Below are positions 15,522-26,098 of a stretch of 30,960 nt of DNA, in pieces. Under the pieces are notes generated by a model. The model did no database searches, was not told where the DNA came from, and worked only from the letters and a program-made list of their open reading frames with translations. Each line of letters begins with the position of its first letter. Position 1 is the stretch's first letter. The stretch comes from Paulinella micropora (Eukaryota > Cercozoa > Imbricatea > Euglyphida): positions 888,995-919,954 of the forward strand of contig BJOX01000044.1 in the NCBI GenBank assembly GCA_009731375.1, read 5' to 3'. A program made the position numbers and the translations under genes.

Positions 15522-18184
15522 ATTCCAGTAGTATCACGAAACATTACTGTTCCTGCCCGCATCGCCTTCGAGCTGGATGAGGATCCTAAGTTGGATTTGG
15601 AGGCTTTGGTAAATGTTGCTCTGAACTTCAGAGATGTTCTACTTAGTTTGCCTCCTCGTGGCTCAAGCATGCGAGCGCCACTTCTGGCTCTTGCTATGTC
15701 TGGACACAAGCATATTTCTACTGACTTTCTTGCTTCCTTTGCCAACGTGTCTCAGTCAGAGGTTCGACTTGCTCGTGGGAAAAAATATGAACACTTGGAG
15801 AAGTTGTGCAGAACATCTGCACCGCTCTCGCTCTCGCGCTCCCACACCTCGTACGAATATTTCGGTTTTTTGAATTTCTTACGCCTACACTGCCCACCTC
15901 CTTCCGGAGTTACGATTCTTTCTGGCGAGTCTTTTCGCTTGAGAAAATCTAGATTCTGGACATGGGTTGACTTTAAGCTGTCATATGCTAACGATGCTCT
16001 TCCTGAGATTGACAGACAGTTGTATAATCGCTCTGCGCTTTCAATTCTAGACTCGACTCCTTCTGCTGCGGTTCCAACTCACTTTACTCAATCTAAACGC
16101 AATCATAAACGCGGGCAGCAGGAACTTAAGCAGGCTCACGACTACAACATGCTTACTCACGATAAGTTCAAGTACGCAGAGAGTGTGGATGGAGAAACAA
16201 CAGATGAACGGCAGGCACAAAGGAAGAAGCAAAAGACTCTGAAAGTGACGGAGTGCTCAAAGTAAGTTTTTTTCTCAGACTGCGAAGCCTTGATCAATTT
16301 TATCTGAATTCTTTTCAGGTGTGGTGTTGTCATGACTGACTATACAGCCCATCGCAAGCCGGGCGCGCAAGGTGCTCACAAATGCCCTCCTCAATGCAGC
16401 AAATGTCATAGTGTTCATCAGCGGAACGTAACATGGCCTTTGGTACTTCTGCTCTGACCATTGTTCGAATTCAAACTTCCTCTCTTTCACCCAACATCAT
16501 ATTGCATGATACATTTTGTGAATTAGATTCGTCAAACATCGAAGGTACCTGCCCAGAGCGTGAATGAATCTTCAACGCCTGCGCAAAGCGAAGGTAAGCA
16601 ACTTGGCTCGGCAATATATATACATAGTGATTCTGCCTGCTTTCGTCAGATACAATGCTGCTAACACCCGAACTGGGCAGAGAGAAGGAACTGGCTGCTT
16701 TTTCCAAGATGTTCACGGTTGGTCTCTTGGAGACTAGCTCCTTCAATGCATGCACCAATTGCACTGGTGTCTGCTCTTTGCGAGCCGCCGCACATGCAGG
16801 AACTCTTTCCAGACTACCCAAGCGTTTGACTAATAATCTTAGGATATACCATGCCATTCGATACACAAAGGAAATTTTTGACACTTCAAGGGTAATGGTT
16901 ACTCTTTGGCTGACAAAACGCCCGCCAGTNNNNNNNNNNCCCAGTTCCTTATCGCAAGAAGTGGTCTGACAATTTCAGCCTTGGTGTATTGCAGTGTCTT
17001 TTCGGTCGCGGGCATACGCTGCCACAACTTCATCGTAATGCCCTGTCAGTAGTCAGGGAGGCCAAGTCTATCCGTCCACCAGGGCCTCACGAGTTCCTTC
17101 ATGCAATCGACAAACAATTTTGGTGCGTTGCTCATGGCGCGTCATATTGGCCCAGGTGCCCGCATTGCAGAGAAGCGGATAAGGTCCTAGCTTCTTTTTC
17201 AAAGCTTCAAAAGAAACCAAATTTGTCTGAGCCAGAAGCAAAGGAACTTAAGAAATTAGCCAAGAGGGTCGACCAGTTTGCACTTCATACGATGGTGAAA
17301 AAATCACATTCTTCTTTGTTGCCTAAACTAAGGAGAGAGCTAAAGAGCGGGGGAGGAAAGGTTGTGCTCATGATTGATTTTACGAAATTTGCCATGGGTA
17401 ATGAGAACAGAGCAATCGACCTGGTGTTTGTTTGTTTTTACTGGAACGTGACTGCTCAGTGTGTGGAGTGGGAGTATATAGATGTAGTTTGCGAAGGTAG
17501 TGAGGAAGTAAAAAATAATTTCGCGTATGTCCACGAAGCTTTCCTGAAGGCGTTTGAAAGGATTCAGGAGATCGTTGCGGAGAAGGCAAACTCCACTTTG
17601 CGAGGCGTAGACATTTTTTCGGATGGCGGGCCCAACCACTTCAAGATTTCATCGACCATCGCATTTTTCAGTAAGTATCATCATACGTATAATTTGTGTG
17701 CATGCCTTTTCTTTCCCAAGCTTGAGTCTTGATTCATGTGCTACCCCTCTTACTCATAGGTACTTTGAAAGCAAAGTATAATCTTATCAGGCTACGATGG
17801 TTTTTTTTCGCCTCTTATCACGGAAGCTCTCTATGTGATGGCCATGCGGCTGTTATCCATCATGTGTTGAATGCCGTGGCTTTTAATGAAGACAAACCGT
17901 GGCACACTGTCGATGAACTTATCGCAGCCATCAAGGAAAGGTGCTCGCGTGCTTGCCACATCAAGCTCGACCGCGTTGCCACAGCACTTGAACTTCCGCT
18001 TTCGTTCGAAGTGAAAACTTTGGAAGGAATCAGAAGTCGATTTTTTTTCTTTGAAGCTGTGAAGAATGGTGTCGTCAGTATCCGTCCACATTTTGGCGCT
18101 CGTCTTTGCCTTGGCCCACCCACAAATGTGGGTCACGGGCTTTTTCAATTTTATTACGAAAATTCATTGAAACCTTGGCCGTGA
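15522..18184 (+). CDS. DDE-like transposase with Cys/His clusters, six exons
   Basis: Exons 15522-16261, 16319-16427, 16527-16593, 16650-16891, 16995-17670 and 17760-18184 join with GT..AG introns and matching phases to give 752 codons plus TGA. Introns are 56-103 bp. Exon 1 is a globular region ending in a basic stretch. Exon 1/2 forms a Cys/His cluster (ECSKCGVV ... HKCPPQCSKCHSVH) likely to bind zinc. Exon 4 has more Cys (CTNCTGVC). Exon 5 has FWCVAHG ... CPHC, then KVVLMIDFTKFAMG (candidate first Asp) and DIFSDGGPNHFK (candidate second Asp). Exon 6 has RLRWFFFASYHGSSLCDGHA (candidate third acidic residue). The order 'D ... SDGG.NHFK ... HG...CDG' resembles DDE-fold nuclease modules in eukaryotic transposon proteins with SDG.xxQFK and SHGKG.CDG motifs. 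I recall these only generally, so no superfamily is named. The coding part lacks an ATG near 15522, so it must begin in upstream exons. The frame is intact across the whole region, which suggests recent activity. Confidence 0.8.
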
Positions 18185-18660
18185 TTATCATAATATTAAT
18201 ATGCAATATTAATCACGATTTCAAAAAAAAAATCAATCATGAATTATGAGTTCCTTTATAGTTCCGATCTGCTGGCACTAAAAGTAATATTAGTCTGAGT
18301 TGTAATCAATTACACCACTGCCACTGTTGATTTGAGAATAATAGTGTCTCTTCTTCCTTCCTTCCTTTTTTTACGCTTCATTTTGTGTTCCACCTTTGTA
18401 TCTCTTTAATNNNNNNNNNNAGTAATATCTCTTCCATTCTATCTCTTCTGCTTCCCACTCAGACTCTACGAGTGGCAAGTATTTTATTAAAACAGTGTTT
18501 GCGTATCTCTGCGCTCGATGAAGCTTCATCAATTTTTTTAAGTTGAAACTTGTTTCATCTATTCATACAAATGATTACATGAACTATTATTAATATTTCA
18601 AGTGTTTCCTGTGTAAATTAATTTCTACTAGAAGTTATTAATATAATTTATCAATATCAC
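18185..18660. other. 3' flank of the transposase gene
   Basis: AT-rich. CGTGATTA (18179-18186) pairs with TAATCACG about 25 bases later, right after the stop codon. A 10-N gap lies at 18411-18420. No further gene is seen before the right terminal repeat. Confidence 0.5.
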
Positions 18661-18674
18661 ATATAGTTCACGGG

Positions 18675-18769
18675 TACGTGAACGCTACCGTGAAGACTGG
18701 ACTAGCCGTGAACTTCACGGACAGAAGACGGCCCCGTGAACGATGACAGAGCTTAGAGCTAATCGTCCC
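18675..18769 (-). repeat. Right terminal inverted repeat
   Basis: This is the reverse complement partner of 7469-7563. Its inner side contains CACGGGTACGTGAACG (18670-18685), shared exactly with the internal control region, plus CCGTGAAC-type words. The end is duplicated after the N gap at 18780-18813 with small differences. Confidence 0.92.
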
Positions 18770-18818
18770 NNNNNNNNNNGATTACAGAGTTTCTTAGTAG
18801 AGCTAATCGTCCCCACAG

Positions 18819-18900
18819 TTGCCACGGTGAGCAGCAGCAGCAGCAGTGAAGCAAACAACAGCAGCATATCTTCAGTAGAATTGCAAGGTAACTCTATCTA

Positions 18901-18942
<42 letters not shown>

Positions 18943-19318
18943 TATCCGAGTTATAATTACTAGAGTACTTTATCATCAATTGTTCACTCCTATTTCTATC
19001 TATCACTATATATAGATAGAGGATGATACTGCAGCTGCAGAGAGAGCGCGGGGGCCGAAACGAGTACGAGTTTCTATAAGTCACAGTAGTAGTAGCATGC
19101 CGGGAGAAATAATCCGGCATCCCGCAACGTAGTGATCATCGTACTACTTGAACAACTCTAACTCCCAAAGCCTAAGTTCTGATTTTTATTTATCACCTGA
19201 GCATTTTCGGCAAGCTCAGTGATGGATGAGACTCGGATAGAACAATAGTAGTATGTTCAGTCAGATATTTTTTCTTTCATAGAAGGAAAGCAGGGAGAGG
19301 TTGTGAAAGCTGCTGATG
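18819..19318. other. Right flank of the transposon, unassigned
   Basis: The sequence opens TTGCCACGGTGAGCAGCAGCAG. A possible host reading frame from the left flank would end at a TGA after the CAG run (about 18845), and CACG|GTGAGC could instead be a donor. A (TA)n tract lies at 18905-18941. No gene is recognised. Confidence 0.4.
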
Positions 19319-19320
19319 TA

Positions 19321-19607
19321 TTACTGACGACATTCAAGAGAAAAAAAAATAATAGTTTTTCGGTCATTTGAGAGTCACCTGGTTGGAATTTTAATTTTGT
19401 GTCAGTTTTTCATTTTTGTGTCCAAAATTCAAATTTTCCAATTTAACTGTAACATTTCGCGAAAATTTACGATATTTTGCGGACGAATATAGTCGTTAAT
19501 TTGAAAAATTCAAATTTCCAACCAAAATGGAAATTCCAACCAAAATTAACTTGAATTCCAACCAAAATCGAAAAACTATTTTTTTTTCTCTTGAATGTCG
19601 TCAGTAA
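19321..19607. mobile_element. 287-bp MITE with long inverted repeats and TA target duplication
   Basis: The left end reads TTACTGACGACATTCAAGAG, then (A)9, then TAATAGTTTTTCGGT. The right end is its reverse complement down to ATCGAAAAACTATT, with a single small indel. TA flanks both ends (19319-19320 and 19608-19609). The interior has no coding capacity and contains three copies of ATTCCAACCAAAAT on the right and the complementary TTGGAATTTTAATTTTG on the left. TA duplication is typical of Tc1/mariner-related elements. The family is otherwise unassigned. Confidence 0.82.
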
Positions 19608-19609
19608 TA

Positions 19610-20164
19610 CCTCAGAGATTTTGGACGAATCCTTATGCTCAGGCTCGAGCCAATCTCCCAATCTTGTGCATTTTAGCACGCCGTGACGGTCGGTGTGTCT
19701 ATATTCCAGCTACGTAAGCTGAGATCATTGTTGAACTGCTTTTTTCCTCATGTTCTCTTTTCAGTACTAAGCGAGGAAGAAAGTGAGCAGTGAAACTCTG
19801 CACATACAGGATTTTATTCACTGGAACCGTGACAAGAAATATAATGTTTTTTTAATTTTTTTTATTATATTAATACTATCAACTTGTGACTGGGTGAGTA
19901 TATCGGACTTGCTAGCTACTAGAGCTAGCGCTACTACTTAGTACGCCGGTATACTAGAGCTAGCGCTATAGTCGATATTTTGTGTAACGGTTTTTTTTCG
20001 AAACTCTAACTAGGAATTTTTTTTTTTTTTTTTTTTTTAGTTTCGAAACTTAAAATGTTTCTAAACTCGAAACTGAAACTAAATAAAATTATTATTATTA
20101 CCATGAAACTGAAACTGAAGTTTTATTTCTACCGGCAGTGCTAGTTCAATCTAGTCAAGTACTA
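19610..20164. other. Unassigned sequence with a short direct repeat
   Basis: ACTAGAGCTAGCGCTA occurs at 19918-19933 and 19953-19968. A 20-T run follows near 20018-20038, flanked by GTTTCGAAACT-type words (19991 and 20040) and repeated GAAACTGAAACT. No gene is recognised. Confidence 0.5.
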
Positions 20165-20790
20165 GAAGCATGTATTGAAAAATTTTCAATGCATGCATTG
20201 AAATTTCAATGCATGCATTGAAATAATGATTTGATAATTTTCAATGTATGCATCAAACTAGTCAAACTAGTCAATTGCAAAGTGCATCCGATTTTTTCAA
20301 TGCATGCATCGAAATTTCAATGCATGCATCGAGGTTGGCAATGCATCCTACCTCACAGGTCTAGTCAAAGCGCTGGGGGTCTATTAACTAGATTAAAGAT
20401 ACCGGAGTCAGGAGTCAACGATTTCAATGCATGCATTGAAATGGTTTTCAATGCATGCATTGAAATGGTTTTCAATGCATGCATTGAAAAAAATTCAATG
20501 CATGCATTGAAATTTCAATGCATGATGCTTTGTTCAAATTTCAACACATATTAATACATTGAAATCTAAATGCATCATGCATTGAAATTTCGATGCATGC
20601 ATTGAAAAAATTCAATGCATGCATTGAAATCTCAATGTATGCATTAAATTATTTTCAATGCATGCATTGAAATATCAATGCAAATGTCAAATGCATGCAT
20701 TGAGATTTCAATGCAAACTAAGCAAATGCATTGAAATTTCAATGCATGCATCGAAAAGTAATCATGTGGCGATGCATGCATTAACATTTT
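20165..20790. repeat. Array B of the 20-bp palindrome
   Basis: About 20 units of TTTCAATGCATGCATTGAAA and variants are spaced irregularly by short AT-rich linkers. The array is less regular than A1 and A2, with variants such as CATCGA for CATTGA. Confidence 0.9.
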
Positions 20791-20799
20791 AATGCAGGC

Positions 20800-21135
20800 A
20801 GTATGCCTGCAGTATTCAAAGTACATTACTTCATCACTAGCATACAGATTTTTTTAATGTTACTATTCGGATTTTTGAAAGGCTATCATTTGCATTTTCC
20901 TTTTATTTCTTCTTCTTGTTTTGTAGTTTTGGCGTTGCATTTGATCTCTAATCACTATCCCAATCCCTCACCTTCTCGCTAGGAGCTCTACTTCGTAATC
21001 CAAGTTTTTCTTCTGGCTGTCCTTTTTTTATCTCTTGATAATACTACTTTTCTCTTCCCTTTTCTTTCTTAGCTTGCTCCTTACTAACTATGTTGTGTGC
21101 TTGGCTTTTTCCTGACCCTTTGCTTCCACTCTTGC
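20800..21135. other. Unassigned pyrimidine-rich stretch
   Basis: This CT-rich sequence between array B and the minus-strand coding fragment shows no motif I can support. Confidence 0.4.
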
Positions 21136-22326
21136 TTAACCTTTCCCTTTAGTACTTTGCGCTGGCCTCCTTGCGCACCTGATGAAAACATCTACATACT
21201 CCCTTGTCATTATGAGGCGATGCAACTTCTCAAAATCTGTTGTTTCTGAATAAACTAACCTACTAACTATCCCTAACTCTCTGCTTGCCTCTGTCCTGGG
21301 CTCTCTACCTTTCAGGGAGTTACGGTTTCCCCCCGGCCAGTTGCCTAACTGTTTAACTCCTACGACAAGCTCGTTCTCTCCAAGAAACTCACCTGCTACA
21401 CCAGTAACTATGTTTGTGACCTTGCCGTCATCCATGATGTGCAGTTCCTGCGGTGGGTGCACGTCAACCACTGCATTGATGAGGTGACACTACTAACACA
21501 GCAAACAATTCAGCAACATTGGATTGAGGCAGGGATAGCACCTATCGCTGCCAACAAACTAACGCAAATCTTTCTGACCCAGAGGTGCAAGATATTGAAA
21601 GCCCTGATCTATGTCCGTAGATAATAAAACACGCTCTGTTCATGAATTCAAAAGTCAGCCTATGTCCCTGCGGGCGCCTACACTCATCGGCATTGCAAAC
21701 ATTCCTGACTTGGGTATTATTGCGTATGTATTCTAGAAAACGACTTTCTCGCTAGCTGTCCACCCTGTCCAGAACAAGTAAAGGTGACCAATCCGTGCCA
21801 ACGATAACATTGGAAACACCGTTTCATCCCGGCAAGGTCCTGCACTTGCGTGTTCCATAGAATTTGAGGATCTGATTGTCCACAAGTCCCGATACTGGCT
21901 AGTAGCCCTTAGTTCGCTTGCATTTCAGATCCGTAAAGACCACTGTTCTCTAAAATCGATTTGCTCTAGTCCCGTCACTTTTGCAAACCCAAACACCATG
22001 GCTGCTACTAAAATATGCCCTCGGCCACAACCTATGTCCAAAAACATGCTCTTCTTTCTATCAGCAAGTGGCACACTGTCCAATACAGCCAGCACCCCCT
22101 GGAGAGTCAAAGTTCCATCCACGCCTCGCGGGGAAACTTGAATCTTATATATACTATGCCTAAAAGCTTTTATCATAACTGCAACTTCTTTTGTCTTCCA
22201 GTTATGAGGAGGACAGGGTAGTAAAGTTGGGCTCTCTGTGCCACAGGAGTGACAATGGGACAGCGTAAAGCTGTTCGCCTGTCGACAAGCACTCTCAGTG
22301 CAAGTCAATCGCGGCAGCGTTCGCAT
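21136..22326 (-). pseudogene. Decayed class I SAM-dependent methyltransferase-like gene
   Basis: The minus-strand frame 22326-21925 includes SMFLDIGCGRGHILVAA followed by GFAKVTGLEQ. This is the glycine-rich SAM-binding loop (motif I, D-x-G-x-G-x-G) and the following strand-helix of class I methyltransferases. A second minus-strand fragment (21471-21136) begins VVDVHPPQELHIMDDGKVTN. Between them (about 21472-21924) the minus-strand frames are interrupted, so either introns or decay separate them. The full length and substrate cannot be given. DOT1-like histone methyltransferases have a similar layout, but the match is too thin to name. The 5' part, upstream of about 22140, has weak coding character and contains repeats. 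Confidence 0.55.
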
Positions 22327-22410
22327 GACTGCTCGCTTCGACTAGTTACAGGGACAGAACAGGCTCTCTCTCTCTCTCTCAGGGTAGTACAGTTGGGCTC
22401 TCTATGCCAC
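22214..22410. repeat. 31-bp direct repeat, 166-bp period
   Basis: CAGGGTAGTAAAGTTGGGCT... at 22214-22244 and CAGGGTAGTACAGTTGGGCT... at 22380-22410 differ at two positions. A second pair, GTTACGGCCGCA, occurs near 22457 and 22546. Local duplication inside the decayed methyltransferase locus is likely. Confidence 0.7.
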
Positions 22411-22589
22411 ATGTCCAGACATCTCCAGATATGTCGACCCGCCTTTGACATTTGTGTTACGGCCGCAATGTGACACGCGCACTCTGAATTCATATGATGA
22501 TTCGCGTGCTACATTGCCAACGAGCATCGTTTCAGGAGGCATTTGTTACGGCCGCAGTTCTACGCGAGGAGACTCTATCTCTTTCTCTC

Positions 22590-22830
22590 TCTCAGATTTC
22601 AATGCTTGCATTGAAATTTCCCTGCAGCGAGCATTGAAATTTCATTGCATGCATTGAAATTTCCCTGCAGCGAGCATTGAAATTTCATTGCATGCATTGA
22701 AAAAACTTTTCTGCTTTCAATGCATGCGTTGAAACGTCAATGCAGGATACATTGAAATTTCAATGCATGCATTGAAGACTTCAAGGCATGATTGAAATCA
22801 AGGCATGCAATGCAATTTCAATCATCACTT
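22590..22830. repeat. Array C of the 20-bp palindrome
   Basis: About nine units are present, including a variant in which CCCTGCAGCGAG replaces the centre and is itself repeated twice (22618-22640, 22663-22685). With array B it brackets the methyltransferase-like fragment. Confidence 0.88.
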
Positions 22831-22859
22831 GAAGTCTACATGCACACCTCATGGGTTGA

Positions 22860-23037
22860 CGGTGTTCCACGCCATGTCATCCAGCTGCTTACCACATTTT
22901 TCACGCAGCCAAGCCACACACCTCTTGCCGTAGTAAATATCAATACATTGCCCCAAAAAATCGGCAACAAAGAATAAAGAACAACCACTCCCCTAGTTTC
23001 AATCGCGACACAGTTTGGCTGAGAGCTATGCTGCGCA

Positions 23038-23117
<80 letters not shown>

Positions 23118-23515
23118 NNNNNNNNNNCCAGCAAACCTTCCGACCGCGCCTCCAGTACTGTGCTTCTTATGTCATCAGTGAAAACTATCCTTTCTGCTGC
23201 AGCACCTTCTACTCCCCTGGCATCTCTGTGCTCCTCCCTAAACATGGAACGTTCGGCCCGAGTCTTATTCTCATCTACAATGTGCCGACCACCAAAACTC
23301 ATGATGGGTGTGTGTGGCTTGCCCACCCACAGCTTCCCCATCTGACTCGCGTGTTTAGGGACTCCCACAGCACATAGTCCTGCCTCGCTGCCCGCATCGA
23401 CGAGGGAAAGGAAACCACTGTTATATCCAGTCTGCAGTCGCAGTCTCTGTCCTGCCTGGACTGGATGCTGTTCTGCCCACAACTTCGCTATCTTCACCAC
23501 AGCCCCTCTTATCGC
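22860..23515 (-). pseudogene. Minus-strand coding fragments around a poly-C gap
   Basis: After an acceptor-like TATACAG ending at 23516, the frame reads AIRGAVVKIAKLWAEQHPVQ, later VGVPKHASQMGKLWVGKPHT and SFGGRHIVDENKTRAERSMF, to about 23130, where a 10-N gap and a run of about 77 C break it. Beyond the run, another frame (about 22976-22860) reads CIDIYYGKRCVAWLREKCGK and LDDMAWNTVNP before a stop. The two pieces may be exons of one gene that also includes the methyltransferase fragment. No domain is recognised in these pieces. Confidence 0.45.
23040..23127. repeat. Poly-C run next to a 10-N gap
   Basis: About 77 consecutive C residues end at an N10 gap. A pure run of this length next to a gap is likely an assembly or sequencing artefact rather than genomic. 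Confidence 0.7.
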
Positions 23516-23627
23516 CTGTATATCATGAACACAAGGGGGATAACTATGAACAGAGGTAAGGAGATAGGGGTACATCATGAACATGGTACACAGAGTACTT
23601 CAGGTTGGCTACGAGGTTGGAAGCAGG

Positions 23628-23945
23628 TCAGGTGGACGATGACGCAGACGGGCTGGGCTCAGCGGCCGGAAGCGCGGCAGGCGGCCCCGGGCTTGACGAT
23701 GCAGGAGATGTAGACGCAGCATCTGCAGTCGCGCTGGGCGAGGACGCTGGCAGAGCCGAAGTATCGGCAGTCGCGCTGGACGATGACGAAGACGAAGAAG
23801 CTTTGGAGGGGGCTGCGGGGGGCTTCCTGGTCTGCGGTGTGGTCGGCTGCTTCTTGGTGGCAGCCTTCGGTTGGGGCTGCTGCTTGCTGGCAGCCTTCTT
23901 CGCTGGGGGCTGCTGCTTGCAGCCTTCTTCGCTCGGGGCTCCTTG
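23628..23945 (-). CDS. C-terminal exon, Lys/Ala/Pro then Ser/Ala-rich
   Basis: An acceptor (CTCTGCCAG ending at 23946 on the minus strand) opens an exon of about 105 codons ending at TGA 23628-23630. It begins with Lys/Ala/Gln/Pro repeats (QQPPAKKAASKQQPQPKAAT) and passes into a Ser run and Ala/Ser/Pro-rich low complexity, ending SPSASSST. The DNA word AAGGAGCCC followed by AGCGAAGAAGGCTGC matches the exon end at 5805-5835 on the other strand and its copy at 5903-5935, so the tails are related. Two frames are open, because successive repeat units shift frame relative to each other. The tail is predicted to be disordered and basic at first. Function is unknown. Confidence 0.55.
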   Translation of the reverse strand, partial: QGAPSEEGCKQQPPAKKAASKQQPQPKAATKKQPTTPQTRKPPAAPSKASSSSSSSSATADTSALPASSPSATADAASTSPASSSPGPPAALPAAEPSPSASSST

Positions 23946-24201
23946 CTGGCAGAGATAAGAAGAGAGAAGAGAGAAGAAGGAAGAAGAGAAGAGAGAAGAG
24001 AGAAGAGAGAAGAGAGAAGTTAAGAGAGAAGAGAGGAGAGAAGAGAGCAAAGAAAGAGAAGAGAGAAGAGAGAAGAAGAAAAAAGAGAAAAAAGGATGAA
24101 AGAAGAAAAGAAAGAAGAGAGAAGATTCTGAAAGAAGAGAGAAGAAAGAAGAGAGCAGAGAGAAGAGAGCAGAGAAGAGAGAAAGGTGCCGGGGGGGGGG
24201 G
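23946..24201. repeat. (GA/GAGAAGA)n purine tract
   Basis: GAGAGAAGA-type purine repeats run up to a G run and a 537-N gap (24202-24738). On the minus strand this is the polypyrimidine-rich intron before the exon at 23945. Confidence 0.8.
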
Positions 24202-24738
24202 NNNNNNNNNNNNNNNNNNNNNNNNNNNNNNNNNNNNNNNNNNNNNNNNNNNNNNNNNNNNNNNNNNNNNNNNNNNNNNNNNNNNNNNNNNNNNNNNNNN
24301 NNNNNNNNNNNNNNNNNNNNNNNNNNNNNNNNNNNNNNNNNNNNNNNNNNNNNNNNNNNNNNNNNNNNNNNNNNNNNNNNNNNNNNNNNNNNNNNNNNNN
24401 NNNNNNNNNNNNNNNNNNNNNNNNNNNNNNNNNNNNNNNNNNNNNNNNNNNNNNNNNNNNNNNNNNNNNNNNNNNNNNNNNNNNNNNNNNNNNNNNNNNN
24501 NNNNNNNNNNNNNNNNNNNNNNNNNNNNNNNNNNNNNNNNNNNNNNNNNNNNNNNNNNNNNNNNNNNNNNNNNNNNNNNNNNNNNNNNNNNNNNNNNNNN
24601 NNNNNNNNNNNNNNNNNNNNNNNNNNNNNNNNNNNNNNNNNNNNNNNNNNNNNNNNNNNNNNNNNNNNNNNNNNNNNNNNNNNNNNNNNNNNNNNNNNNN
24701 NNNNNNNNNNNNNNNNNNNNNNNNNNNNNNNNNNNNNN

Positions 24739-25041
24739 GGGGGGGGGCGAAGGGCTGGCGACCAAAGACAACGACCATGGTCGGAAGGAGGAAGGTCACG
24801 CGAACCTTCGTATTTTTTAAGACAGTCTTTTATGTCAAAAAAAAATACGAAGGTTTGAGTAAAAAATAGAGAAACGCGTAGGGGGTTTCTCTGTAAAAGC
24901 ACAAAGGCACTAGTAGGGCAATTATCGGAATTATAAGCAGTCAGCCCTAGAAAAAGAGCCAGGTGCCACCACTGTCACATATAACTGGTTATTTTTGAAA
25001 AAAGTTGACAGTCTTGTCAAAGGGAACTGCTTTCCTATTAA

Positions 25042-25044
<3 letters not shown>
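24739..25044. repeat. Fold-back region with a 16-bp perfect stem
   Basis: AACCTTCGTATTTTTT (24803-24818) is the reverse complement of AAAAAATACGAAGGTT (24840-24855), with a 21-base loop that itself contains AAGACAGTCTT. TTGACA...TGTCAA occurs again at about 25006-25020. The rest has no recognisable gene. Confidence 0.7.

Positions 25045-25113
<69 letters not shown>
25045..25113. repeat. (ACT)n microsatellite
   Basis: About 22 ACT units. This is the same trinucleotide that fills the transposon introns, here outside the element. Confidence 0.95.
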
Positions 25114-25114
<1 letters not shown>

Positions 25115-25120
25115 GTCACC

Positions 25121-25385
25121 TTTACATTTTTTAGTTGTAAGAGTAGCTTTTAGTATCGTTTCGAGGCATTCAAATAATTGCGTGACAAAACAGGTTGAAG
25201 GAATCAGCGAGATGGGAAAAGCTGTCTGTCTGTCTGTCTGTCTCAGTCTTCTTTTATTTAGAATAAACGAATTATTCAAGGGGGAACCACTAAAACTCAA
25301 TACTGCGAAAGTATTAAGTAACCTAGGTGGTGACCTTCAAAGGCGTAATATATCTGTGAGGGAAAATGTCATTAATACTGTAATG
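25121..25385 (+). other. Possible coding segment, unknown
   Basis: A plus-strand frame encodes RVAFSIVSRHSNNCVTKQVE, then a CTGT repeat, then INELFKGEPLKLNTAKVLSN, to a TGA near 25386. Composition is protein-like, but no domain, start or splice partner is found. Confidence 0.25.
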
Positions 25386-25720
<335 letters not shown>

Positions 25721-25819
25721 TTTGTGGCTCTAGGCATAATGGTTCTGTGCGTAAGTCGGAGGATGCATCTGGGCTTGGTCAGCTATGCTTGGCTTCTTCC
25801 AGGTGTTATTTACTCATGT

Positions 25820-26064
25820 TTACACACATGTATACATATATTATTAATATATGTATGTATATGTGTATACTGTAAATGATATTGTGTATTATATCTGTAC
25901 ACTGTAGTTGATATTGTGAATTATGTTTTTAAAAAGTAGAGGCATACATTTACAGTGTCTTTGCATACTGACTTATGTATGTGTGCGTATGTATGCATTT
26001 TTGTTTGCCAAGTTTTCCCAAGAATTTTGTATGCACATTCACACACATTACATACATGCATACA

Positions 26065-26098
<34 letters not shown>

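Noticed and set aside
20231-20554. Frames translating the palindrome (MHALKFQC-type peptides)
   Set aside because: All are translations of TTTCAATGCATGCATTGAAA in different frames and strands.
20165-20790. Palindrome array as a CRISPR array
   Set aside because: Spacers are short, irregular and partly shared, the repeat is fully palindromic, the context is eukaryotic and no cas genes are present.
21439-21624. Plus-strand frame over the methyltransferase locus
   Set aside because: It overlaps the minus-strand fragment with VDVHPPQELHIMDDGK; the opposite strand has the better coding character, although this is not certain.
23040-23117. Poly-C run as a genuine G-quadruplex-forming element
   Set aside because: A pure run of about 77 bases directly abutting an N10 gap is more likely an assembly artefact.
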